The notes beneath the pieces were generated by a model. That model searched no databases. It was not told where the DNA came from and saw only the letters and a program-made list of their open reading frames with translations. A stretch of DNA of 64,000 bases, from the NCBI GenBank assembly GCA_015501605.1, contig JADNRZ010000004.1, positions 1-64,000 on the forward strand, read 5' to 3'. Source of the stretch: Panaeolus papilionaceus (Eukaryota; Basidiomycota; Agaricomycetes; Agaricales). Positions 45,015-55,263 of this stretch are shown in pieces (positions within the stretch are counted from its first letter, which is position 1; the number at the start of each line of letters is the position of its first letter). The translations under genes and the position numbers were made by a program.

Positions 45015-46647
45015 ATGTCCTCAACAAGAGTTCATCCTCAATGGTCTAATCTTCTCAAATGGTTAGAAACCTTTGGGGTTGAAATAAAAGATATTTTAGT
45101 TGAACCTCGTACTGTTACAGGTCAATTTTATTACTTTATATAAAATACCTTGGGAAAAACTGATTATCGAACAGGCGCTGGTTATGGTTTATTCGCCTTG
45201 AAAGATATCCAACCATCAACACCATTGTTCACCATTCCAGCAAAAGCTTTGCTTAATTCATTGACATTGGAACCCTTGTATCCCGTGTCTGAAAAATTAT
45301 CATGCACACAGCTAATTACTTTGCATCTTTCTCTCAATCGACCTCTCAATCACCTATCCAACGACATCCATTTCGGTCCTTACATTTCTGTCCTTCCCGA
45401 GAACTTCGATAGTCACCCATTCACCTGGATATGGAAGTCAAACTACCTTCGACCGTCCTGCAACGACTGCGAGCTTGTTCTTCTCCAAAGTCTTCCTTTT
45501 CGTATCACTCGAAACTTGGGACAAATGTGCTCTATCTGCGAGAAAGACAGGACGGCCATCGAAACGTATATGGTGCACGATCACCAGAGTTATTCGCATC
45601 TCAAAATTTAATATACCCTACTTAGGACTCCCAACCGACCTTGAGAGGAGCATTGAAAATTTCAACCTTCCAAGATGACTATTTGTGGGCATGGTTAAAT
45701 GGTACTTCTCTTTGTCCATATTACACTTCTGTGGAACCTACGGCTCATGGAACCATTGAAACAGTCAACACGCGCTGCATTTATCACCGCATTAGAAAGT
45801 CGCGTTCCGATCCAGACAATATGACGCTGTGCCCAGTATTAGACTTTGCGAACCATGCCATGGATACACCGACTGTATACCCTCAGCCCACACGAGGTGA
45901 AGTATGGGATACTGGGCCCTCGATCAAGCGCCGATTTGGCGAAAAATTTACTCTCCTAGCTCCATCTCAGCATTCAGTAAAGATAGGAGATGAACTTTTT
46001 CTCAAATATGGTTCCCACTCCAACGCGACGCTATTTACAGAGTATGGGTTTGTGCTTTCGAGGCAAGACATCGAGGTTGAGGTAACAGAACTTGTGGAGG
46101 AGCTGTTCAATAAGAGAGGGGCGGTTGGTGCATGGATGAAGGAAGTACTGACAAATGAAGGGTATTGGGGGTAATAATCCTCCATTTTTTGTATATCGTC
46201 ATCCCAACAGCGGCGCTGAATGTCCTTCAAATTTGTAACAGGGATTGGACTTTGCACTCGTCTCCGGAACCCGCATATCCTTCGTATCGGTTAATAACTG
46301 CACTGCGTTTATATCACTGCGTCTCCGAATCGGATTATGTGTCCAACCACTCGGAACATGTTCTCAAAGGGTGGAGAGACGTTATTTATGGTGTCTCCAT
46401 GTCCGTTTCTGAAGAAAACGAGCGCCTCTGGAGGCAGACCCTTCTCCGCCTTTGTCAGACGATCGTCCGGAATGCCCAGAAGAGCATTAGCCGCGTTCGA
46501 TCACTCCAAGAAAAGCCGGAAGCGTGTTTACCTGCCGAGGGAAACTGGGTGGTGGGTGCTTGGTGTTTTATTGAAACACTTTGGCAAGAAGAAGTTGATG
46601 TTGGGTGCGCAGTTGTTACGAGTTTAGAAAGGGGTGTTGAATTTTGA
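45015..46647 (+). CDS. SET-domain lysine methyltransferase (Rubisco LSMT/SETD3-4/RKM type)
   Basis: Starts MSSTRVHPQWSNLLKWLETF. Exon 1 ends at 45120 and joins after a 54-nt intron to GAGYGLFALKDIQPSTPLFT, the N-terminal SET motif. Later exons contain DYLWAWLN followed by VNTRCIYHRI, then NMTLCPVLDFANH (the SET core, cofactor and pseudoknot), IGDELFLKYGSHSNATLFTE and YGFVLS. The C-terminal half is the helical substrate-binding domain. By family, such enzymes methylate lysines of ribosomal proteins or other non-histone substrates. The reading frame between 45420 and 45560 is not resolved. The segment VKLPSTVLQRLRA, typical of the family, lies in a different frame from both flanks, which could mean an unrecognised intron, a sequencing error or a real frameshift. 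Confidence 0.82.
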
Positions 46648-46899
46648 GAGAGTTTTCTATGAAATTATATTATAACAACAATAATAATAAAATAATAAAA
46701 ATGGCCCATGCATTGCGTTGATAATAATGATAAATGGTGTAGTAAGATGATGGATGGTGTACAGGTTTGGGCTTTGATGGGTGTGGGAGAGTTTGACTCG
46801 TTCTCTACTAACAACCTCCATCCCGTGCACATCCACAAGGCGTAGACGCTACCTTCCCTCCTTTCCTTTCTATTCCTATTTCTCCCCATAACCTCAAAG

Positions 46900-48819
46900 A
46901 TGGCTGTTGAGCCCTTTCTAGCCACACGCGCTCAGCGTGGTTTTTTTGCGACTGGTAAATCTATCCCTGCTATCACTTTCCAGTTCAATGGTTAACCGAC
47001 ATTTCTGCGTACTCTGATAGTTGTCATTCGTTAGTTCACCGTACTTTCCTTCAAGATGATAAAGTCGCATTAAAGTGTTTGGGTTTTTAGAGGCGATCAT
47101 CGTTTTAGCTTTAGTAGGCACTGTATTTGCATTGGTGAGTGATCTTCGAGTAAAGCACCAGCTTCTACCATTAATCACCTCACGCTCAGGTCGACCGACG
47201 GGTCGCACTACGGGAAGCCAGATACAACGTGAGCTACTTTTATCTGTGTATGTCGTGAGGCTTGGGGGCTAATACGCATGCATCTTTTAGACCCTTCCCT
47301 GCTATCTTGCTTTGTTTGCACTTGGAGAGTAAGCAACTGAATTGACTTGACGTAACGAGGATCGTTGATCAGGTGTGCTTGTAGGCTGTTTGAACTGTTC
47401 ATCGGCCTGGACGCCCTACACGGACGGAATGTGATCCAGTTGCTCGGAATGCTTAGTACGTTTACATTCTTCAACCTAATGTTACCCACTGATCAAGTGC
47501 CGTCTCGTGCCTCACGTCGCATATCAGTCTTCCATGTCGCCCTCATGATCTTCGCCGCACTTCAAGTTCACCAAACCAGAACCGCTCTGGTGACCCAGCC
47601 CGATTGTGATGGGACGACAAACTTTATTGTCGGTCCCCTTTGTGATCGTACTCCCTCATCATTTGTTAATGTCATATTTTAGACCTGCGGTGGCCCCGGA
47701 ACACTATGGGCACAAGTTGAGCCCCTTCTTATTGTTGCTCCATGTGTTATCGCTGCATCTTGGTTTGTGATGCTTTTCTGGGTTAAGCAACTGTACGCCG
47801 AGTTTGGGTATGTTCCTTTCCTTGCTGATATCACTCGTGTCGTGACTCGCATTTACCATGTCCCCAGCTGGGCCATTTTCCATGTCGTCGGTGCCAACCC
47901 AAAGATGAAAAGTAAATCAAAGCTGTCGATTCGAAGGTTTTTTATTTTGACGCGCTTCTTTATAGCTATGTATCAATGGTACCAAATCATGATCTGTCTG
48001 CTCAAGTTCGATTTTTTCTTTTTCGCTGGCGTCACGATGCAGGTAAGTGATTTCATATGTGCACAAGACAAGTCTGAAGCCTATGATAGCTCCTCATTGT
48101 CGTTTTACAACGCAATTCTGCTGAATTCGGAGTCACTATTGCCGCCATTCCAGTCGTCCTTATCTTGCTCATCTTCTGTGGGATTGCCGTTCAAAGAGAA
48201 ATAAAGTCGTAAGCATCTCATGTCATAACTGTTCAAATCTCGTTGCCAATCTGCTATACCCAGTGTTATGACAATTTCTCTGGTCATGATGTTGGCTGCC
48301 CTCAGTTACTGTAAGCATTCTTTTGTCTTCGATGCACTGTGACCAACTCACGCTGTTTGCATTCTGTCCTTCAGTCCGTAAGCTGCATTTCATTTTCAGA
48401 TGTCTATGGCGAGAGTCCTGACATGCCCTAGTATACAAACTCGTTCGCTTCTATCAGCCCGGCTCAAGGGAACGCTACGAAACCACTCGAGCTACGTTGA
48501 CAGTTTTTAGTAAGTGGCCATGTTGAGTGTCAGCATGCCTAATGACTGACATTAATTCAGCTATAATCGCTTTCCTTCTGCTGCTCGCTACATTCGCGGC
48601 AGGATTGAGATGCTTCTCAGATTTCGACCGTGGCCTTCAATCCTCCAAAGTCAATTGTGAGAGTGGTAGCTGCAATTTTTATGCTTGCTTCTAATCCTCC
48701 TTCTAGCACTACCTGTGCGACCATCCGCAAATGCGCATAACTCAGCGAATGCGATGGGTCACAAGCCTTCGATGAACCAAGTAGGCATTCCCTTAGGACC
48801 ACGGATATCGATTGAATAA
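46900..48819 (+). CDS. Multi-spanning membrane protein (possible UPF0658-like family), function unknown
   Basis: About 12 short exons. It starts MAVEPFLATRAQRGFFAT, then EAIIVLALVGTVFALVDRRV, LPCYLALFALGELFELFIGL and IFHVALMIFAALQVHQTRTA. Next are VEPLLIVAPCVIAASWFVML, AIFHVVGANPKMK, YQWYQIMICLLKFDFFFFAG, FGVTIAAIPVVLILLIFCGI and TVFTIIAFLLLLATFAAGLR. At least seven hydrophobic helices are visible. The tail RPSANAHNSANAMGHK is polar and cytosolic in look. Proteins of this type are widespread and uncharacterised in basidiomycetes. The Golgi-type UPF0658 assignment is a guess from the topology and motifs. There is no receptor or transporter motif that I can name. The stop TAA is at 48817-48819. 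Confidence 0.75.
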
Positions 48820-49100
48820 AAGATCCGTTGAATACTACTGACTTATATACCAATTCTTCGTATCCCTTGACCTCGTCACTTGTTGCTACACATTGTTACC
48901 CTAATTTCAGACCTATTATTGTTAGACATTGACATGTACCCTTAGCACGCATAGGCTGCATATGTATTCCATTTAACCCAGTAATAACTTGTCTAGCGTG
49001 TTTTGTACGTTAATCGGACAGTGTTGATGTTCAACGTCATTACCCTGGGAACTTGGCATTACTGTCAGAAGTGCACAATCCTTTGTTCATCACCCGTTCC

Positions 49101-49750
49101 ATGACTTGGTCAACCCTCAATGCCATTTTAACATTCCTTGACTATGTGAGTATCTATCTACTACAATTTTTAGATGGGATATGTGGTTTATAACGTCTAT
49201 ATTGAGTAGACCAATGTGACTGTCATCTCCCTAACTGCGATAGTGCTTCTGTATAGTAAATCCGCTGGAGTGCTGTACTTTTGCACTGGCGCCGTCGCAT
49301 GTAGCCAAAGCGTCAAGGTGATAAAGAAATTTGTCCGACAACCACGACCCCCTAATCTACCTGGGAGACGACTCAAGAAATCCTATGGGTACGTTCTTCT
49401 GAGATTCTTTTTGTATAGATGGGAAGTTGACTGTCTCCACCAGCATGCCCAGTACTCACTCCGCAGCTATTTCATATTTTGCTACTTACATCATGCTCTC
49501 ATCAACTTTGCTGCCCATGCACCCCTCTTTTGGGGCAATGCCTAGATGGCTCCCACCACTAATCACTCTTCCGTGGGCTGTAACGATTATGATGTCGAGA
49601 GTATGGCTTGGACATCACACATGGCCTCAGGTTTTTGCAGGAGTTTCGTTTGGAACTGTATTTGCGATCATAAGTTTTGCAGGGTGGGTTAATGGTTTAA
49701 ATTCAAGAGGCAAGGTTATAGAGGAGTGGTTTCATAGTATTTTTTTATGA
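49101..49750 (+). CDS. CAX4: PAP2-family phosphatase, dolichyldiphosphatase-like
   Basis: Starts (as annotated) MTWSTLNAILTFLDY, then NVTVISLTAIVLLYSKSAGV. The phosphatase motifs are K-x6-R-P in KKFVRQPRPP, PSTHS in MPSTHSAAISYFATYI and S-R-x5-H in SRVWLGHHTWPQVFAG. Four or more membrane helices. By family, it hydrolyses dolichyl pyrophosphate on the ER lumenal side, recycling the N-glycosylation carrier. The third motif lacks an Asp four residues after the His, as in CAX4-type members. The open frame continues upstream without ATG to 49014 (HYPGNLALLSEVHNPLFITR), which looks conserved, so an upstream exon or non-standard start is likely and the true N-terminus is probably longer. Confidence 0.82.
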
Positions 49751-49826
49751 AGTACTTTCAAATAAGAAAAATAGTTTAAATTCCAAAATAAATAAATTGA
49801 AATTCACAAAAACGCGTCGCGTTGAA

Positions 49827-49832
49827 CACGTG
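49827..49832. promoter_or_regulatory. CACGTG E-box upstream of J-protein gene
   Basis: AACACGTGACC lies 80 bp upstream of the DNAJC9-like ATG. The flanks differ from the CACGTGATC copies. Confidence 0.35.
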
Positions 49833-49911
49833 ACCATTGTAAAGCTAAATTAGGTTGAACATTGTTGGATGATTCTTGACTCTTGACAACTAGATACCTC
49901 TACTCAATACC

Positions 49912-50998
49912 ATGGACGACAACGACCCAATAACACAATTCTTTCCAGACGAAGAAGACGTCGATTTATATGCAGTCCTAACTCTCGACAATAAAGCAGA
50001 TAATGACTCCATCAAGAAGGCTTACAGACGTCTCGCTCTCAAATATCACCCTGACAAGCAAAGCGCGGCGTCAGATGAAGAGAAAGCAGAATCACACGTC
50101 AAATTTCAACAGATAGGCTTTGCATACGCCGTTCTGAGCGATCCAAAGCGGAAATCGCGTTATGACACAACAGGGAAGACAGATGAAGGATTCGAACTGA
50201 GCGCGGGTGAGGATGGGTGGGAAGCCTACTTTGAAGAGTTGTTTGACCGAGTTACACGTGGAAAGCTGGATGAAATGAAGAAAGAATACCAAGGTATGTA
50301 CTACACTGTAATACCGAGACCGTATTCTGAATATAACCCCAACAGGCTCAGCAGAAGAGGTGGCAGACCTCATTGCGGCATATAACGAAACAAGAGGCTC
50401 CTTGGACGAGATAATGACTCATATTCCCCACTCTACTCACGAAGATGAGGAACGTTTTGTCCTTGTCATTACGAAGTTGATTAAAGAGGGATCGCTGGAA
50501 AGTACACTCACCTGGAAATCGAGCTCCAAGGACGAAAAGGCAAAGATGGTCCGCAAAAAGGGAGCGGATAAAGAGGCAAAGGAGGCTGAAGCGCTCGCCA
50601 AGGAACTGGGTGTTTGGGATGAGTTCTATGGGTCTGGGAAAACCGGAGAACGGAAGAAGGCGAAAGGGAAAAAGCAAGCACAGGGAGACAACGACGACGA
50701 CACTGCCGCATTGCAAGCCCTCATCCTCAAGAAGAGGAAGAATATGGACAGTTTCTTCGATGGTCTTGCCTCTAAGTACGCAGAACCATCCACAAAGCCC
50801 AAAGGGAAGGGTAAGAAACGTGGCCACGAGGAAGTCGAAGAGGAGATCCCTACCACGAAAAGGTCACGCTCTGACGTTCCACCTCCACCTGAAATTGACG
50901 ACGAAGAGTTCGAGAAGCTACAGAAAAAACTATTTGGTAACAAGGATACGCCTGCGGCAGGTCAGCAGAAGAAAACGCGTAGTCGGAAGGCCAAGTAG
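49912..50998 (+). CDS. J-domain co-chaperone, DNAJC9-like
   Basis: Two exons, 49912..50293 and 50346..50998, giving 344 aa. After an acidic start (MDDNDPITQFFPDEEDVDLY), residues about 20-95 are a J domain with the HPD motif in LALKYHPDKQS and helix IV near AYAVLSDPKRKSRYDTTG. Then comes a middle helical segment (EEVADLIAAYNETRGSLDEI) like the histone-binding part of DNAJC9. A long Lys/Glu-rich tail (RKKGADKEAKEAEALAKELG) contains nuclear-localisation-like stretches and ends RSRKAK. By family, DNAJC9 binds histone H3-H4 and recruits Hsp70 during chromatin assembly. The J domain assignment is certain; the DNAJC9 subtype rests on the middle region. Confidence 0.9.
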
Positions 50999-51150
50999 TT
51001 CCATGGTTTATAGCTTCTTGCCGGTGGATAATGCGTGTCAGTGTTCGTTATGTTGTGTTGTATTTAATTCATTTAAACCCTTTACTTAGTACAATTGTAA
51101 GAATATGTAATCCGTCTGTCGATAGAAATAGGATGTTGAAGAAACTGGTA

Positions 51151-54100
51151 TTAAAGGTAGCGTAATGCATCGATGCCCAAGCTCCGTCGCGCGTGGATGA
51201 TGGCTGCAAGCTCTTTAATGCATTCCTCTAATATCACGACATTATCCAAAAGCTGTGATAGGCTTATCTGTGAGACGACTGGTGCTGTCTTCTCCTTCAC
51301 TTTCTGCATTTCTGGGCTCTTCGATTCCCCATCATCTCCCCATGCAGACCCAAAGACATCCTCATCCGGCGCCCAACCTTTCGAATGTGCAGAAACCCGA
51401 CCGGTCGATTGAAGGACAGCTATGTAGGGCTCTACCTTGATATTGGACGTTTGCTGGTAATGATTTCCAAAAGGACTTGCATGCAGTGTGGTATTTGCTG
51501 GCTTTTTCGGAGGTGTCAAAGTCCCCGATGGAGAGGATGGTTTGGTAGGTTTGCTCTTTCGGGGACTGAGGAAAGAGACTATTGATGAAGCAGTGGACTG
51601 CCTTGGCTTGGACTTGGGCACCTGCGCAACCTCCGGTCCTGGCTTCGTTTGTTTTGGTTCCTCCGTGAGGTCAAGGGCCAAATTGAGAGCGTCTGAAAGA
51701 TTTTCAGAGAAAAGCAACCCTTGGCGCCGCTCCAGGAGGTACTTGTCAAAGTTGTCAACGGTTTGCCGATATCTCTCGAGTTGATTCACCAGATCTTGTA
51801 AGACACTGTACACAACTGGTCGACTGGCGTCGTTCAGGCTCGCCGCAGGGAGGCTTGCCGTGTCGTTATCAAGTTTACGTTCTATGTCGAAGTCTAATGA
51901 GCGGTCGTCTCCGTCCACGTCGAAGGTAGCATCGTTATATGCTGATGTTGTTGACAGTGGCATATCATCGGTTGGTGCAAACGTTAGCCAGCCTGACAGC
52001 GAGCGATCTGGGTGCGTGGCGAGTGTAGCTAGCACAGCCGTGAGTCCCACATTGAGATCAGGTGGATTGGCAAAGAACGTCGTCAAAGACTCTAGGATAG
52101 TCGACAAAATGGGGTCGTTGGTGTTCAAACGGTGCTTGTAACGCGATGTAGGATCATCCTTGGTTTCATCTTCCAAGCCTTCCCAGTATACTGGTTGGGC
52201 CTGTATTGTCAAGAGGGCGTCATGGAGGTAATGATCATAGCCAGTGCTGAAGCTATCCCCCTTGAATGTTGAATTTACCCGAGAGACTAGGGCCAAATAA
52301 AGCCCCACTTCTCGTTCGTGTGTAGAGAAGGAAATGTGAGGCTGAACGAAGTTAGGGGCCTCGGGGTAACCCAAAATATGGTTTAGTTCATTATCATCGT
52401 CGACAGGATATTTGAACTCTTCCTCTTCGTCCTCCTCGGGTATTATAGAGTGGTTCAACCGCGTTTGTGACGTGTGGATAAGGGTAGGATGTGGAAACGC
52501 TGTGGCAGAAGAGTCAGGAATGACAAAGAGCACCCGCTCAATGGTGAGTCGGGGTTGGAAAGTAAGCAAAGTGGTAAGGAGTTGCATAGCTGTTGTAGCA
52601 GCTACGGACGAGGTTGATCGCAAATTGGCGAGTATTAGGTCTTTCAAAGTAAAACGGGCCATTGCAGTGAAGTAATCCGTCGGTTTTCGCGAGTCCGGGG
52701 CTTCCATCTCCAGTAGAAGCATCGCGCTGCTCTGCCTCCTTTTATGTCTTTTTCGCTTTTCTTCGGAAACGTTTGAGGAAGCAGCAGTTGTGGATCCGCT
52801 TATTGAATCTCTTTGAGATACCTTGTTGATTTGGGAGTCGTCATTGTCCTCGCTAACCAAAAAGTCCACCAAAGAATCAGCGAGTGGCCCCTGACGAAGA
52901 GTTCTGACCATAATTTCAACGTATGACATGACTGCAACGGCACTGCCATCTAAGTCGGAGCACTCCAGAATAGTCGGGTATAGGACGTTCTCGAGAAAGA
53001 TTCTTCTTACAGCGTCTAGGATGGATTGAACGATTGCATTTCCAACTAGAGCTGAAGCATCTCCTTCGCGGGAGACGTTTCGCCTCAAGACATCCTGTAG
53101 GAATAACAAGAGGGTCAAGAAATGGTCGATCTTTGCCTTGAATTCAGGACTCCTGGCGTCCTCGATGCCCATGTCGCGATTCTTCTCCACTTCGGCAAGC
53201 ATTTGACCAGCATCAGTAACCGTCCCTGTACTACCGATTGTCATAGCCTGATCCGAGTTACTTTTGGGAAGAATGGGAAAGTAACCCAGCTTGGAAGGGA
53301 GTAGGGAATATACGGCACTTAATCCTGCACCAAGAACGTCCGAAAAGTCGCCATCCACGATGTACTCTGCAAGCGCTAGTGCCGCATCATTCACAGGATC
53401 CTCCCCGGGGTTTGAGCCCAGGCCCTGGCTTTCCATCTCGCCCGGGGACATGGCCACATCCATAAGGAAAAGTAAACCTGCCCTAGCGAACTCTCCAATG
53501 TGGCCTTCCCTGTGTACAAAGCGGAGGAGATAGTTAAAAAGGAGGAATTCGTATTCCGGTTTTTTGTCCCGAGTTTGTTCGCTCGAAGGAGGCGCTGCAG
53601 CCTCTTGGGGATCATCCAAAGAAACTTTGATAGCTTTAAGCGTATCGTCGGGGTCCTGTTCTCCGTCGTCTTCGTCTTCATCCTCGTCCTCTGCTTCTTC
53701 CTCATCTTCCTCATCGACAGAGAACAGAGGCTCTGACCTGTACCAGTGTTTGTCGTGGAAAAATATCATCAAGAGTTCGCGGTATGTTCTGATCCTGCTG
53801 CATAAGATACACAAAAGGTTGACCACTAATCGATGTCATGAGTCTACGCAGATATCGACCAGGGGAAAAAGAATAACATACAATCTTTTTCGTATTCCGA
53901 GACCTGTGATCTGACGGCATTCCCTGCTGCTCCCATCAGTTTATTTTTACCGTCCAACTGTTCCTGCAAATCGTCGCCCACACAATTCCGCAATAGTCTC
54001 AATACTGCTTTGTGTACCGCTGAATGGACAAGGAACTGCTCATCGAGAAGCACAACCATATTAGACACCGTTCGCAAAACCTCTGCCTGGATACCAGCAG

Positions 54101-54580
54101 GCCGATCTGTTTCGCTGAGTCGAACCAAGGTACCCAGAACATCTAAACTGAATTGAGTACTTTTGGAAGGAAAAAAGTGTAGCAGCATACCATTTTTTAG
54201 GAGGTATTCCAGACAAGCACCTGTTCCCCTTTGTAACCAGGGTACGAGATAAGCCTCTTAACGCGGGGAGCCAATGCACTGGACATACCCTTCCTCGACC
54301 CGTGTGGACTCATTGACCAAAGCGTCCAGCATTGACTGCAGCTGAGCAGGTACATTTGTCGACTGTATGCCCTTGGTCAATTGCCTTTCGTCGGGCATAA
54401 GCAGCGTTTCCTATTCCAGGGGAATTTTGTTGAGCACTCTGGTCAACCCCATTACCACTCTTTCTAAGTTGCTCTCACCTTGATCGAGACCCATGTTTGA
54501 TGAAACTCCTGGGAGTAGTCAACCTCCGCATTTGTTCGTGGTTGGGGTGCGGTTCTCAAGAACTTTGAAAAGTAATCCAT
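51151..54580 (-). CDS. FHF-complex FHIP/RAI16-like protein, endosome-dynein adaptor
   Basis: About 1,060 aa. Starts MDYFSKFLRTAPQPRTNAEV, then HQTWVSIK joined to ETLLMPDERQLTKGIQSTNV and AQLQSMLDALVNESTR. A conserved helical core follows: SLDVLGTLVRLSETDRPAGI, LHSAVHKAVLRLLRNC-like (VHSAVHKAVLRLLRN), ILCSRIRTYRELLMIFFHDK, and FLLFNYLLRFVHREGHIGEF with ARAGLLFLMDVAMS. An acidic run (DEEDEEEAEDEDEDEDDGEQ) interrupts it. The C-terminal part is variable. By family, FHIP proteins (RAI16/FAM160) join FTS and Hook to link early endosomes to dynein; the fungal FhipA is needed for endosome movement. The long last exon (51151-53826) is intron-free for 2.7 kb. Gene direction is away from FKS1's end. Confidence 0.9.
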
Positions 54581-55263
54581 AGAGCAAGCATGGATGCCCG
54601 GTCCAAGACGTGATAGAGTAAATGCAACCTCAGAATTAACATCTCCGCCTTCCAAAACAGGCAATTTTGGTACCAGCAATCCTAACACCTTGCGCACGCC
54701 GCGTTTAGCTGGCTGTCTTACTCAAATCGACTTGTAATTGATAAATGGATCAGTCCAGATCGTTTATACTTACGAATAATCCACACCACCATGAAAGAGA
54801 AGGAAATAAGAAGGAGTACATATATCAGAGCACTGACACAAGAACCATGTAAGCTAAGTGGGCGGAGCCGTAACGAAGCACAAAAAGCAAGACACGACGC
54901 GTAAAATCCAAGAGAAGAACGGATAGGGTGCTACATAAGAACTATGCACAAATATAAACATGTCAATAGCTGACCCTCTCCTAATTATTGTATTCTCTGT
55001 CTCCAAACAAAGAATATGTATCTATGTACGATAATTATTGTAATACAACCAAACCAACATAAAGACGAAAAAGATGGAATGGGATGGGTTCCGACGGTAG
55101 CTGTGCAATGGATGGTGTGACGAATATAAGTTGGTAGACATAATCTTGAAATTGAATGTTTGAGTGTTGATGTGGACGACGCTAGATTTTTAAATATTTC
55201 TGCAGATAGCACAGTCGAAAGTGATACGATCTCTGAAGAGAGCGGCTGTATGGACAATGAAGG
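54581..55263. other. Intergenic: FHIP promoter and FKS1 3' flank
   Basis: About 680 bp. Includes the FHIP 5' leader and an A/T-rich stretch at 54900-55200 that probably carries FKS1 3'-end signals. No convincing gene. Confidence 0.45.

Noticed and set aside
51173..53914. Many + strand frames antisense to FHIP
   Set aside because: Shadows of the long FHIP exon; Ser-rich artefacts of its acidic codons.
54464..54697. Upstream extension of the FHIP start (MRKVLGLLVPKLPVL...)
   Set aside because: In frame with the FHIP start, but MDYFSKFL fits the usual FHIP N-terminus better; treated as leader.
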